DNA of 64,000 bases, taken from the NCBI RefSeq assembly GCF_000328475.2, contig NC_026487.1:434001-498000 (forward strand), in the 5' to 3' direction. A program made the position numbers and the translations under genes. Positions 44,744 to 55,118 of this stretch are shown piece by piece. The DNA comes from Mycosarcoma maydis. Taxonomy: Eukaryota > Basidiomycota > Ustilaginomycetes > Ustilaginales. The number at the start of each line of letters is the position of its first letter. Position 1 is the first letter of the stretch. The notes under the pieces are model-generated. The model did not search any database. It had not been told where the DNA came from and saw only the letters and a program-made list of their open reading frames with translations.

Positions 44744-45754
44744 ATGGATCCGGCACCCTCGTCTTCCAGATCAGCCTCTTCCTCGTCGATACACACCGAG
44801 GGCTCTCATTCCGCTGACACTCTTACCAGCAGATCATGCATCTCGACGAGCACTGCGGGTAGGCGGCCACCGCCCCGTTCCCAGCGATTGACCCCCTCGC
44901 GCTCGACGTTAGCCAAACCTTTTCGATCTCCCCTCAAGCAAAGTCCTTTACAAGGAAGCAAGGAATCCACTACCGCACCGCCTCCAGCCTCAACACAACC
45001 TTCTTCTGAGAAGGTCAGAGGGCACCAGAGCTCAACTTTGTCCTCCAGCATTCGTAAGCAACGTCAGACACTCGAGGCGAGGCTTCTTATGCTTCAACAA
45101 GCCAATCAGTGCTTAAGAGACAAAGCTCTCACAACGCTGCCCCAGGAAATAGCGCGCTGGCGCGAAGCGGGTCAAATGGCAGCCCAGGATCTCTGGAAGA
45201 TGACCTCTGCCGATGCCGGAGACTGGTCCGGATTGAGCAGCGTTCCACCACGAGGTGACTATGGTCTCGAGTCGCCTACCTCTCCTTTCGCAGGAGCGCC
45301 AGATTCCCACAAAAGGAAGGCAGCTGAATCGCCAGAAGCTTCCGAGCCGCCACTACTACCACGCCGGAATCGGATGCACTCGCCCGGAGCCGAGGAACAG
45401 GCCGCCGCGCTACTTTCGATCGAAGAGCCAATACCTCAGCACAAAGGCGAGGACAGCCAAGGCGCACGCTCTGAAGCTTCGCTCCCAGAGCTTTCCGAGC
45501 TCCTGCGACGATCGCAGGCGGTGGTTGGAGCAGGTTTGGTGCCGGGACGGCGTGCGAATCTCCTCGCGACTCGGGAAGATGACCGTCCGACATGTTTCAC
45601 GGTTGCAAGCAGCGATAACGGGATCGAACGCAAGTGGAACATTGGCAGCATGCTCGACATGCTTGGCGCCGACAAGTCGACACTCGCTTGGGATGTTGAG
45701 GAGGAGGATTTCCGCGCCCCAACGGCAAACACCGGCAAAGCGAAATCAAACTGA
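44744..45754 (+). CDS. SFR1: Swi5-dependent recombination factor Sfr1/Mei5-like protein
   Basis: Probable Sfr1 partner of Swi5, an accessory factor that stabilises Rad51/Dmc1 filaments in recombination; nuclear. A single exon of 336 residues. The N-terminal ~100 residues are Ser/Thr/Pro-rich and include KPFRSPLKQSPL near residue 60, a motif typical of fungal Sfr1/Mei5 proteins. Residues about 105-155 form a coiled coil (RKQRQTLEARLLMLQQANQC) leading into EIARWREAGQMAAQDLWKM, matching the family pattern of a KWR..SQ helix. The C-terminus ends with a MLDMLGADKSTLAWDVEEED block, matching the family's L(N/G)xD...W(D/N)xxxEEF end. The assignment rests on three short motifs in the right order, so it is good but not certain. 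It is convergent with the secreted-protein gene. Confidence 0.72.
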   Translation: MDPAPSSSRSASSSSIHTEGSHSADTLTSRSCISTSTAGRRPPPRSQRLTPSRSTLAKPFRSPLKQSPLQGSKESTTAPPPASTQPSSEKVRGHQSSTLSSSIRKQRQTLEARLLMLQQANQCLRDKALTTLPQEIARWREAGQMAAQDLWKMTSADAGDWSGLSSVPPRGDYGLESPTSPFAGAPDSHKRKAAESPEASEPPLLPRRNRMHSPGAEEQAAALLSIEEPIPQHKGEDSQGARSEASLPELSELLRRSQAVVGAGLVPGRRANLLATREDDRPTCFTVASSDNGIERKWNIGSMLDMLGADKSTLAWDVEEEDFRAPTANTGKAKSN

Positions 45755-45878
45755 GGGCCCAAGCTATTTCCACACCCAACTTGCACAACAGTTTCGACCT
45801 CCAAGCCTCAAATCACTACAGCTCTGAAGGTTGTACAACAGATTCAAAGACACGCTTGGCACTACGACGACAACAACA

Positions 45879-45909
<31 letters not shown>

Positions 45910-46086
45910 ACGAGCTGAGCTTGTAAACAGAATAGGAGAAGCAAAAGTAAATCAAAGTTGGAACAAAGTAAAGAAGCTCAAGCGCGAACATCCCTGACTA
46001 TTGAAAAGCAGAGGTCTAGCAGTCAGTGCGCGAGCAAAAGGAACAAAATGTAAGCGAAGTTGCTCGAACAGGGCTTTTAGCGTCAA
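45755..46086. other. Convergent spacer SFR1 / secreted protein with ACG triplet tract
   Basis: A 332-bp 3'-3' spacer holding only a trinucleotide tract (45864-45912). It has no copy of the CGTGATT motif family. Confidence 0.6.
45864..45912. repeat. (ACG)n/(ACA)n trinucleotide repeat
   Basis: An interrupted triplet tract of ACG and ACA units, about 16 triplets, just downstream of SFR1 and probably in its 3' UTR. Confidence 0.93.
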
Positions 46087-46626
46087 TTAGCAGAACTGGA
46101 CGTTCCAGGTGGTGAATGTTGGAGGGCAGCTGTGGTTAGGCTTGACGGTCTGGTCGCCTGCTCTGCTTGCTGTCATGAGGCCGCTCTCGACCTTGTAGGC
46201 ATCCTTGCAATTTTTGCTGCTGCAGATGGCTGCCTGACAGTAGCCCTGGCTTTGCCTGCCAAGCAGCTGTAGATACATGCCGACGTTGAAGCCGTTGGCA
46301 ACCGAGATGTCGTACTGTCCGCTGTACAAGTCAAATTCGCCCTGTGTGGCGCCCTTTCCGGTGGTGACGTTGGCTTGACGAAGAGGCGAGAAGACCTTGC
46401 CGCGGTATGTGTCCGAGTAGAACGAGTAGGACTCGGACTTGCCCGATTTGAGTTGAGACCATTGTGTCTTGCCTGGCAGCGGCGGCAAGAAGATGGGTGC
46501 AAAAGTGTGCTTGCACTTGTTGGTCACGGTGAAGGTGATCTTGGAACTGCGCGGTGCTACTGTTGCGGCGGCGGTTGCGGCGACCAGAGTCGCTAACGCG
46601 AAGATGGCGCGGAAGATGGCGACCAT
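46087..46626 (-). CDS. Small secreted thaumatin-like protein
   Basis: Predicted extracellular protein of 179 residues, ATG at 46626. It begins with a signal peptide of about 20 residues (MVAIFRAIFALATLVAATAA). The mature part resembles the N-terminal half of thaumatin/PR5-like folds: ITFTVTNKCKHTFAPIF, a GQYDISVANGFNVGM segment (compare the thaumatin GFNVPM element), and six cysteines (NKC, GYC, AIC, KNC, HSC, QFC), enough for three disulfides. It is shorter than classical thaumatin-like proteins (over 200 residues, 10-16 Cys), so it is a small variant. In fungi such proteins are linked to cell-wall glucan binding or host interaction; the role here is unknown. Confidence 0.75.
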   Translation of the reverse strand: MVAIFRAIFALATLVAATAAATVAPRSSKITFTVTNKCKHTFAPIFLPPLPGKTQWSQLKSGKSESYSFYSDTYRGKVFSPLRQANVTTGKGATQGEFDLYSGQYDISVANGFNVGMYLQLLGRQSQGYCQAAICSSKNCKDAYKVESGLMTASRAGDQTVKPNHSCPPTFTTWNVQFC

Positions 46627-49090
46627 ATTTTACTTTCAAGCCAACTGAAGGAGGTGGAAGAACGTCAAGGGTTGAGCGTTGCTAGAGAGGATAGATGAGT
46701 AGAGCTGGGAAGATGGATGCAACCAAAAACGCGAGGAGGGATGGAATATTTTATTTTGACGAGGACAGCCAACAAGCGCCTATATATCCGTCGCGCTCAG
46801 CGTACATGCCCGCTTTCGTAGCATGGATTGCAAGAAGTATAGCGCGCAGTTCCGCTCATGACCGGCTCCCGATTGTCGCCACAGAAGCGCCAGATGACAC
46901 GCCACACCTAAAGCAATGAGCTGATTCGAAATCAGATTCGAATGTCATGGGAAGCAAGTTGCGGCAGAGGAAACGAATCGAAACCGGATGCAAACTGGGT
47001 CAGATCGCCCGACGAGGCAGTTGGGATGGAGCACAACCTTGTATATGGTTGGCTGCCCGAAGCGGATGGTTGCCTCGCTTAGGCGACGCCTCGTCATCCA
47101 CTTGGGCGGAGAGAAAGGAACACAGGCCGCCGCATTGTGAGTTGCATTCGGCTATGGTCGGGCAGTACCTCAAAAGGATCGATGATTTCGACTTCGCCGC
47201 CGAAGTAATCCATCTTACACATATTCACCCAGGCCAAAGATGAAAGTCTGCCGCCTGATCCGTCACAGCAATCACGCAGAGAAGAAGTACCAAGGTGCAG
47301 GTAGCGTATGCTTCGGGACAAGGCAAAGCGAGACTCTAACACAAGCACAAGACGCTGCACGCTAACAGATTGGCTTTGCAGGCGGATGATGCACGATCGA
47401 GGTCAACGCCGAGGCTTGGCAACGCAAACGCCTGTTGAGCGCTTTGACGAAACTAAGGCTTCCATGCCGCTTTGCGCAGCGACGCTCAGTTTGCCGTTTC
47501 TCGTGTAGGCGCTGCATGTGAGACAGGTTGACGATCTTTCGCATTCGTGATTATCCTGGTCAACTCGTTATTTCGTCTCGGCCCTGTCTCGTTGCTCGAT
47601 ATTTGTTCTTGACCCAATCAAGACTCCCTCCGGGTTGCCTCAGGGCAGTTTATCGGTCTCGTAAGCTTAGCACAGATCCTGACGATTGCTCGCAGATGGA
47701 AAAGGCAGAGAGCCAAGTCTGGTCTAAACCCTGAGCAACCCAAAAAAGTCAAAGGTCGGCTGAGCGGCAAAAATGCACGAGCAGCCGTGAGCGTTGACCG
47801 GAAAAGGGCGAGCAAAGTCCCTAGCGAGGATCTCTTGTGTCAACTTTATGCAGTTGAGCATCAAAATTCAATCCGAACAAGTTAACCCTCATCGAAAAAA
47901 GGAAAGACCCTCCCTCTTGTGCTGCTGTGCAATGGGGATTTTTTCCCATTCGTTCCAAGTCCGCTGCATTCGTCGACAAAAGACAAGGGCAACCACACCA
48001 AAGCGTTCCATCTAAATAATATGTACAATCGTGAATAACTTTCGGCAGCAGCACAAAATTCATTCGTTTCGCGTTTTCGTGACGGGTAAAGTGAACAGTT
48101 GCTGGTTGGTATGATCATCGACATGGAGCGCATTCGGATAATCTTGACGCTTGCTTTCTGTCAAGCAGCGTTCCTAACATAGACACCGAGGCAGAGATTC
48201 TAAGCTCGAACATCGATGTATGTTACGCACCGAACACGACTCCTACCCACTCAAGGATGCACTCTCGAGTTCCCAAAGGTCCAACAACTGACCCATCCTT
48301 GCGACTTTGCTTGCTCGTCAAGTGCAGCCATTGTAAGCCTCTGCTGACCAGTTTGTATCGAATGGTGTTGCGCAGCGTCGACCATGTACCAAGCCTCATG
48401 CCTGGCCGACTGTCTGTTGAGCATCTGAGTCTCGTTTCGATCATGAAATGGCCAAAACCTCACTTTGGACCAGGTGGCTCAGCAGTTCAAGGATGACGGC
48501 GGCATTCGTGAGGGGTCGCGTCTCGACTTCGCCTCGTCGATGGACCGGTTCGGCGAGAGCAGGGCCATATTACAGCGGTTAGAGGTCGGGTTCAACCTCA
48601 CCTAGAAATTTTGCCGTGATCCTAGAAGTAAAATCTGCTAACTCTGCTGTGATCAATACATAGCTTGCCAAACCACCATGCATGTTGAATCAAGAGGCCT
48701 TCCAATGGGCCTTGGCCATGGTATTGACTCACGACTGAGAACACGCACGACGTGGACACACGACTCGTGACTCGTCACTGTGGACGCACGGCGTTTTATT
48801 ATCAATGTTACATCGTTTTGATGGACCGACACGTCTGTTGCGTGGTAGACGCGTCAGAAAAAGTTGGTAGGGTCTCTGATGTTGGTCGTTGTCACAGCTC
48901 ACTGAGTTTGCTCGTTAGTCGTGGGTGTTGATCTCGAGCAATACCATCTCCGCGCGCTCGCGAATTTCACTAGGCGCCGTCAAAGGAGTTCCTCAACAAT
49001 TCTTGCCTCTTTGATCTACGTAACACGATTCGATCGCACCTGTCTGAACGTTCAGGCCTGGATTGCTTGCGCCCGACACGGTCTTGCGTC
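46627..49090. other. Gene-poor spacer between secreted-protein gene and CENP-H gene
   Basis: About 2.5 kb with no recognisable gene or RNA. Scattered motif-family copies occur, mainly the ACTCACGACT/CACGACTCGTGACTCG type near 48728-48775. ORFs present lack conserved features. Confidence 0.55.
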
Positions 49091-50287
49091 ATGACGACAT
49101 CGCCCCTCGATGCGCTTCTGGCCACCTTGGACAGGCACATCGACTCGCAAGCGGCAGCAGTTGCCTCGTCCGAAGCCGGGCCATCGTCACTCGGCCTCCA
49201 ACGCAACGAACTTGGAAACCTCATAGCACCATCTACTTCCTTGAGCTCCTCAACCGAACCTCAGCTGTCACCACTCGAGCGCGCCATTTACTATGAGGTG
49301 GAGAATCGACGGGATAACCTGAGCCGCAAAGCCAAGGAGCTCGACTTCTGGGAAGCCTACGAGACCCAACTGGCGGGCAAGGTGACCAAGATGCCCACCA
49401 GCTCGTCAGCTCTTCAAAGGCAGATTGCGGACAAGAAGCAAGAGTTGAAGCAGCTCGAAGCGGAGAATAAACTCAAAGTGGAGACAGCAAGAGCGTTGGA
49501 GTCGAGTGCGGTGATCGTCAAGGTGCTGTCCACCACATCACCTGCTGCTAAGAGGGACGAGCAGAAGGCGGATCAGAAGACGTACGCGTCCACACGCAAA
49601 TTGCTGGATGAGAGAGATGATCAAGCGCTCGAGTTTCTCAGGGTCTTTAATCAAATAAGATCGATCAAGAAGCAAAGGATCGAGGTCAAGGCGAGGATCA
49701 GAGGTAGGTTGACATGGCGCGCTCACTTACGTTGAACCAGATCCAAGCTGTACTGACTACATTTGTTGCATCCTCTTGCGCAGAACAACGATTGGAAACA
49801 ATGAAACTTCTCGAAAACATCAAAGCGATCAAGGCCGACATTCGCAGCCGTCAACTACGCCCCGCCGCATCGGGTACACAGACTTCCGGCGCATCACCAG
49901 ACATTGTCGTGGTGCAAAAAGTGCAACAGATGCAACGCGAGATCAACGAGGCGCGATCGAAAAAGGAGCTCGTCAAGGGTATATTGCGCGTAAGTATCCC
50001 TTGGCATACGCGGTCTTGAGGGAATGTCGAAAGTGAAACTGGTGTACATGGGCGCTGACGTCTGCACATGTATCCAACAGGGCTTGATCATCGAGTCAGG
50101 CAGGGATTGGACCAAGAACGCATCAACAAGAGCATTGATGCTCTCGCTCGATGATGAGGAAGACGACTCAGATGATGCATTTAGTGAGGACGAGGAGGAT
50201 GCAAGAATCGATGCGGACGAAGAGGACGAGGATGAAGAGATTGATGACGAGTTTGATGGTGAAGAGCAAGGGGATCAAGAAGTCTGA
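49091..50287 (+). CDS. CENPH: CENP-H-family inner kinetochore protein (Fta3/Mcm16-like)
   Basis: Probable CCAN subunit of the inner kinetochore. Predicted exons are 49091-49703, 49784-49989 and 50081-50287, with phases agreeing; 341 residues. Most of the protein is predicted coiled coil (RQIADKKQELKQLEAENKLK; VFNQIRSIKKQRIEVKARI; then LETMKLLENIKAIKADIRSR and IVVVQKVQQMQREINEARSK). The diagnostic CENP-H end is formed across the second junction: KKELVKGILR-GLIIESGRDW, matching the family pattern of LQN..QGLI..S..NWAED. A very acidic tail of about 45 residues (EEDDSDDAFSEDEEDARI...) follows. CENP-H proteins diverge fast, so the call rests on this C-terminal motif plus architecture. The ATG at 49091 is the first Met giving a plausible N-terminus (MTTSPLDALLATLD). 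Confidence 0.8.
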
Positions 50288-52022
50288 GGATGAGCATCAA
50301 GTTTTCTATGGTAACGCCACTTGGCCAACTCATGTTATCAGCCGACCATCGTCTTGTTGCCTTGCTAAATGTGGGCTGATGCATCGAGGATCACGAATGG
50401 ATCCGCCGATCGTTCGATCTGCAAATCTCCAAACATGAACACAAGCCATGGCCATCATCACGAATGGTGGATGGAAGGACGGGCTCAGGGGGTTCGTGCA
50501 GGACGACAGCAAGGGCTGTTTTTCCACAGTGAGAGGCACCGTGTGGGCGTGCATTTGGCCGCAAATGTGTCAAGGTGAATGAGCAGGCGCCAAGCGCTCG
50601 GCAGATTCACAGATTGTTGCCAAATGCACACCAACACGACAAGACCACGGACGGCGTTTGCAGTAACTATTTAGTTAAACGACCTGTCAAATCGCTACCA
50701 TGATCAATGCCTTGGGCTGCGAGAATCCAAAGTAGCAACCGCACCAGGCTATACTAGACAAGCGTTGATGGTAGAGCCGATGTGGACCGCATCGAGCTCT
50801 TTGATAAATTGTTTTGTCGATCCCGAAAAGCAAGCGCCACACTCACGACTTTCTGAGAACATCGTCGTCGAACTCGGTTGTCCGCTTTCGCAACCGTGGA
50901 TCTCCCTGACTGAACGACTCTCTGACTCTGGAAATGGATTAGCTTAAGAAAAGCCGCGACATAGTCACAGTGTAGTTCAATTGGCAGCCGGCGAGATGCT
51001 CTTCACCCTATTCTTGATTGGTGCTCGCTTAAAATTACTACAAATGTCAATCACGATAACTTAGTACGTCTGACGCTTGAGCCCCCACAGTGCGAAGAAA
51101 AGCGCAACGTCAGAGCGGGCCAAGCGAGACGAGTCACGGTGTTGGTTGCTTTTGAAAGCAAAAGCGTTGCAATACAAATGTGTAGGGTCGGTGCAAGTAG
51201 TGTTGTATTGGACAACAATAGCGAAAGAAAGGGAGAGTGGAACTCCACTTCGCTTGTTTCAGTTCTGGCAGCTTACACGGGCAAAGCAGTTGTGAGCGAG
51301 GAGTGAGTGTTGTATGTCGTGTCACATTCACGATTCGAGATTCACGATTCACTAAGCCCAGATCGTGAATTTGTACAGTCACACGAATCACCCGCACGAA
51401 TTCTGAGCGTACTGTCACAGTCACGAGTTGCAGTCGTGAGTCGTGAGTGGGTTGCTTGCACTGCCTCACGTCGAGCTGACCAAAATCAAAGGGGAAAACA
51501 AAATATAACTTAAAAACAAAAGATGTGAGAAATTATAATCGTGAATATGAATGAGTGCTTTTTTGCTTGTCCTCGGATAATCACAGCTCAGAACCAAATC
51601 ACGAATCGTGAATCACGATCAAGTTAGCACAGCACGCACAGCTCGGTACAGTCACGAGTAATCTTTCGTACAACAAGCTCTCTCCTTGTCTCGCCCGCGC
51701 TCTCATGCCAGCTGAAGCCTTGGCAATCACGATTTGTGTTTTCTCAATCGTAAATGCTTTCATCAACTTGGCATCATCGTCGTCAATCATACCTATCGAC
51801 AGCAACACCAGCACCGTCCTCCATCGACATTCTTTACCGCAAAAGGCTGTTCACATCGGCATCCAACATTAACTCGCCGCTCACTGCCTCAACGTACCAA
51901 CATCTTCGTCCCACTGCTCTGTTAGCTTGCTATCAAACGCGGACACATCTCTTGCCTTGCATCAGAGCTGCATCGACCTTTGCTCGGTCTTGCCGTCAGC
52001 CGGGACCGGGACATGATCGATC
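50288..52022. other. Spacer CENPH-MSS4
   Basis: No gene is supported. Motif copies lie at 51325-51350, 51420-51447 and 51597-51620; the last contains the exact 13-bp palindrome TCACGAATCGTGA at 51599-51611. From 51780 the + strand is C-rich, likely the MSS4 leader. Confidence 0.6.
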
Positions 52023-52042
52023 ATGTTGATACACGCTTCTGA
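52013..52042 (+). promoter_or_regulatory. Upstream ORF overlapping the MSS4 start
   Basis: The ATG at 52013 opens a 9-codon frame (MIDHVDTRF) that ends at TGA 52040-52042, 20 bases past the proposed MSS4 start at 52023 and in another frame. If the transcript starts upstream, scanning ribosomes meet this ATG first, so it could lower MSS4 translation. This is inferred from sequence alone. Confidence 0.45.
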
Positions 52043-55000
52043 AGCAGAAACGCTCAACTCGATCCGCTTAGCCCTCGAACGCGAGGAGCAGCAGATCCGT
52101 GTCAACGACAGCACTGGCGAGGTCTACGACATCACCATCTCCAGATCGGCTCCCTACGCATCTCCCGTCGTCTCTCGTTCTGTCACTCCCAGCAATGCCA
52201 ATGACCCTACTTTTTCGGGTGCCAACGGCCTCACCTCCGCTAGCTCTGCTGGTCACCGCATCCTTCGACTACCCCAGCTTGTAAGCAAGAGAGCTCACGG
52301 CAGCAATCATCATGCCATCCAACAGCCCGCCACTGTGGAAGCTACATCCACTGCCGATCGACCGCTGCCGGACGTGCACGAGCTCGGTCAGGGTCGCACG
52401 CGTCAACAGAATGCTGTCTCTCTGAGCGCCTCGACTCCCTCATCCTCAGTACCAGACCCGATAGCTCGTCAAGAGGCAGCACTTAAGTCCCAGTCGAGCT
52501 TCACCGCCCCAACGCGCCATCATCCCTTTCTCAGCGAGCTTCCACCATCTCCGCCTCTTGAAGCAGACTATATTGCTGGTCATGACTCTCGCAACGGCCT
52601 CATGAGCACCGTCACCAACGGCTCGCCTCACATCCCATCCTACCCAGCTAACGGTGCCTCTGCTTTATCCTCCTCCTCCTCCTCCTCCGCCGCCACATCT
52701 GCGGCCAACCCGGACGAATCTACTCCATCGGCTGCGCCGCTACAGAAGAAGGCCCCGGTTGCTCGCCGAGCCTACACTGCCGACTCAAGTCACATCCTGA
52801 GTGCATCGCATGCCCCTGTCCCAAAGCACTCGGCTTCACCAGCTTTTACTGATGAGCCTGTTTCCATCGATACAGCTGATTTCGCTTCGCTGCCGCAGCA
52901 GCAACGGTTTCAGCAACAGCTTCCAAATACCAGCGCCTACCGTCCGCCCTCGATCTCCAAGGAGCGTCGCAACGCTTCCATCACTTCGACCGCTAGCACC
53001 GCCTACCGCACCGCTTCCTCCAACGGTGCCGCCTCCGACGCCGAAGACGATGATGCTTCCATGATACAGCGACGCCTCGCTTCGTACGGTTCTGCATCAT
53101 CCAACTTGACCAACGGTGCCAATGGCATCACCCCAGCACCCGCAATTCGGCTGACGCACGACGATTCCCCTTATCTGCATGATCCTCAACAACGTATCGG
53201 CCAACCTGGCTCATCACACTCCGCCTCTGGCTCACAACTCAACGGCGACCCAGCAGCGCCGCCCGCCGGCATCCCTCCACGCCAGAATGTGGCGCGTCGC
53301 AACACCACCGGCTCGTCCTTGCAAGGTCGACGATCCAGGTCTGGTGGCAGTTTGACACACTCTGTTCATCGAAGCAGCCGAGACCGCGAGCCCAACTCGT
53401 CATCTCCCGTTCAACCATGGATGACAGATGCGCTCAACTCGCCTACAACAGCAGAAGGCTCCACACATGCTCTGCGCACCGGTGATGCTGCTTTTGACGA
53501 AGAAGCCGCCAAACATGCCGAGCAGCTGCGCAGGGATCGACGTTACAAGGAGCAAAGGGCACGCGATGCAGCCGCTGAAGGTTCATCTGGCGACAGGGAC
53601 GCTGTTCCCAATGGCGCCGTCGGTGTGCTGCAACGAACCAAAACGGGTCGTGACTGGCTCAACGTCAACCCAAAAGATAAGGAGCGCACCGACCGCGAGC
53701 GCGAACGTGAGACTGAGGATGCTGAACCCAAGGTGCTCGTCGGTAATCTCATCGGCGAAGGTCATGCCAACTACGTCCTCATGTACAACATGCTCACAGG
53801 CATTCGCATCGGTGTCTCGAGATGCCAAGCCAAGATGAAGCGTCCCTTGTGCGATGCCGACTTTACCGCCAAGCACAAGTTCACCTTCGACATTATCGGT
53901 CGAGAACTGACGCCCACTGCTAAATACGATTTCAAGTTCAAGGACTATGCGCCATGGGTCTTTCGCGAATTGCGTGAACACTTTCATCTGGACGCAGCCG
54001 ATTATCTGCTCTCGCTCACGTCCAAGTATATTCTCAGCGAGCTGGGCTCGCCAGGAAAGAGCGGTTCCTTCTTCTACTTTTCTCGCGACTACCGCTTCAT
54101 CATCAAGACGATCCGACACTCGGAGCACAAGTTCTTGCTGCGCATCCTCAAAGACTACCACGAGCACGTCAAGGCCAACCCTCACACGCTACTCAGCCGC
54201 TTCTACGGTTTGCACCGTGTCAAGCTGCCCCATGGTCGCAAGATCCACTTTGTCATCATGAACAACCTCTTCCCACCGCACCGCGACATCCACGAGACGT
54301 ACGACCTCAAAGGCTCGTCGATTGGGCGCGAATATCCAGAGGAAAAGGCAGCCGCCAAGTCTGGTGCAGTGCTCAAGGATCTCAATTGGCTCAAGCGCGG
54401 GCGCGAGATCGAGTTGGGTCCGGAGAAGCGCGCTCTGCTTGAAGCGCAGCTGCGCAGCGATGTTGCGCTGCTACAGCGACTCAACATAATGGATTACTCG
54501 CTACTCATCGGATTGCACGACATGCGTCGTGGCAACAAGGATAACCTGCGCCAGGACAATCTGCGCGTCTTCCAGCCAGAGACGCGGGAGATCAAGCGTC
54601 AGCCCACGCAGGTGAAGCGAGCTGGTGCCGGATCGGGCAGCGAACAGGACGCTTCTGCGCTTAGACAAGCGGTGCGACGCTCCGATCCCAAGGCGCTCAA
54701 TGCTCAGCAAGTGACCAAGCTGCCGGACCGCGACGTGAGCGAACGTCGTCACTTTCTCTTTTACCAGGACGAAGGTGGATTCCGCTCCACCGACGAGCAC
54801 AACCGGCCCGGTCACATGATCTACTACCTCGGCGTCATTGACCTTTTCACGCCGTACACGTCAGTCAAACGCGGCGAGACGATTTGGAAGGGCTTGACGC
54901 AGAACCGACACATGATCAGCTCGGTGCCTCCGAAGGAGTACGGTCAGCGCTTCTTCGACTTCCTCTGCAGCGTCGTCACGGGCGGAGACAAGAGCCGACG

Positions 55001-55118
55001 TCCCAAGATGTGGGGTTTCCCTGACCAGGATGTGGCCAAGTCCAAGGGCAAGCAGGCTCGGATCGAAGAGGTTGCTCAGACGGAGAAGCCGGACAAGACT
55101 GCTACAAAGCAGCAATAG
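52023..55118 (+). CDS. MSS4: Phosphatidylinositol-4-phosphate 5-kinase (MSS4 type)
   Basis: Makes PI(4,5)P2 from PI4P at the plasma membrane, acting in actin organisation and endocytosis. A single exon of 1031 residues. The first ~560 residues are Ser/Ala/Pro-rich and disordered. The PIPK core spans about residues 570-990: the glycine-rich entry VLVGNLIGEGHANYV, the DFTAKHKFTFDIIG block, the KSGSFFYFSRDYRFIIKTI ATP-lysine strand, RFYGLHRVKLPHGRK, HETYDLKGSSIGREY, and NIMDYSLLIGLHDM. The late GHMIYYLGVIDLFTPYTSVKR segment carries the metal-binding IID-like Asp and leads toward the activation loop, and YGQRFFDFLCSVV ends the core. An N-terminal EREEQQIRVNDSTGEVY segment may be a further conserved patch. 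No FYVE domain or membrane segment, which excludes the Fab1 class. The start codon at 52023 overlaps a short upstream ORF. Confidence 0.95.
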   Translation: MLIHASEAETLNSIRLALEREEQQIRVNDSTGEVYDITISRSAPYASPVVSRSVTPSNANDPTFSGANGLTSASSAGHRILRLPQLVSKRAHGSNHHAIQQPATVEATSTADRPLPDVHELGQGRTRQQNAVSLSASTPSSSVPDPIARQEAALKSQSSFTAPTRHHPFLSELPPSPPLEADYIAGHDSRNGLMSTVTNGSPHIPSYPANGASALSSSSSSSAATSAANPDESTPSAAPLQKKAPVARRAYTADSSHILSASHAPVPKHSASPAFTDEPVSIDTADFASLPQQQRFQQQLPNTSAYRPPSISKERRNASITSTASTAYRTASSNGAASDAEDDDASMIQRRLASYGSASSNLTNGANGITPAPAIRLTHDDSPYLHDPQQRIGQPGSSHSASGSQLNGDPAAPPAGIPPRQNVARRNTTGSSLQGRRSRSGGSLTHSVHRSSRDREPNSSSPVQPWMTDALNSPTTAEGSTHALRTGDAAFDEEAAKHAEQLRRDRRYKEQRARDAAAEGSSGDRDAVPNGAVGVLQRTKTGRDWLNVNPKDKERTDRERERETEDAEPKVLVGNLIGEGHANYVLMYNMLTGIRIGVSRCQAKMKRPLCDADFTAKHKFTFDIIGRELTPTAKYDFKFKDYAPWVFRELREHFHLDAADYLLSLTSKYILSELGSPGKSGSFFYFSRDYRFIIKTIRHSEHKFLLRILKDYHEHVKANPHTLLSRFYGLHRVKLPHGRKIHFVIMNNLFPPHRDIHETYDLKGSSIGREYPEEKAAAKSGAVLKDLNWLKRGREIELGPEKRALLEAQLRSDVALLQRLNIMDYSLLIGLHDMRRGNKDNLRQDNLRVFQPETREIKRQPTQVKRAGAGSGSEQDASALRQAVRRSDPKALNAQQVTKLPDRDVSERRHFLFYQDEGGFRSTDEHNRPGHMIYYLGVIDLFTPYTSVKRGETIWKGLTQNRHMISSVPPKEYGQRFFDFLCSVVTGGDKSRRPKMWGFPDQDVAKSKGKQARIEEVAQTEKPDKTATKQQ

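Noticed and set aside
48560..48610. Possible tRNA (GGTCGGGTTCAACCTC looks like a B box)
   Set aside because: The T-stem does not pair and position 61 is not C; no A box or acceptor stem at the right distance.
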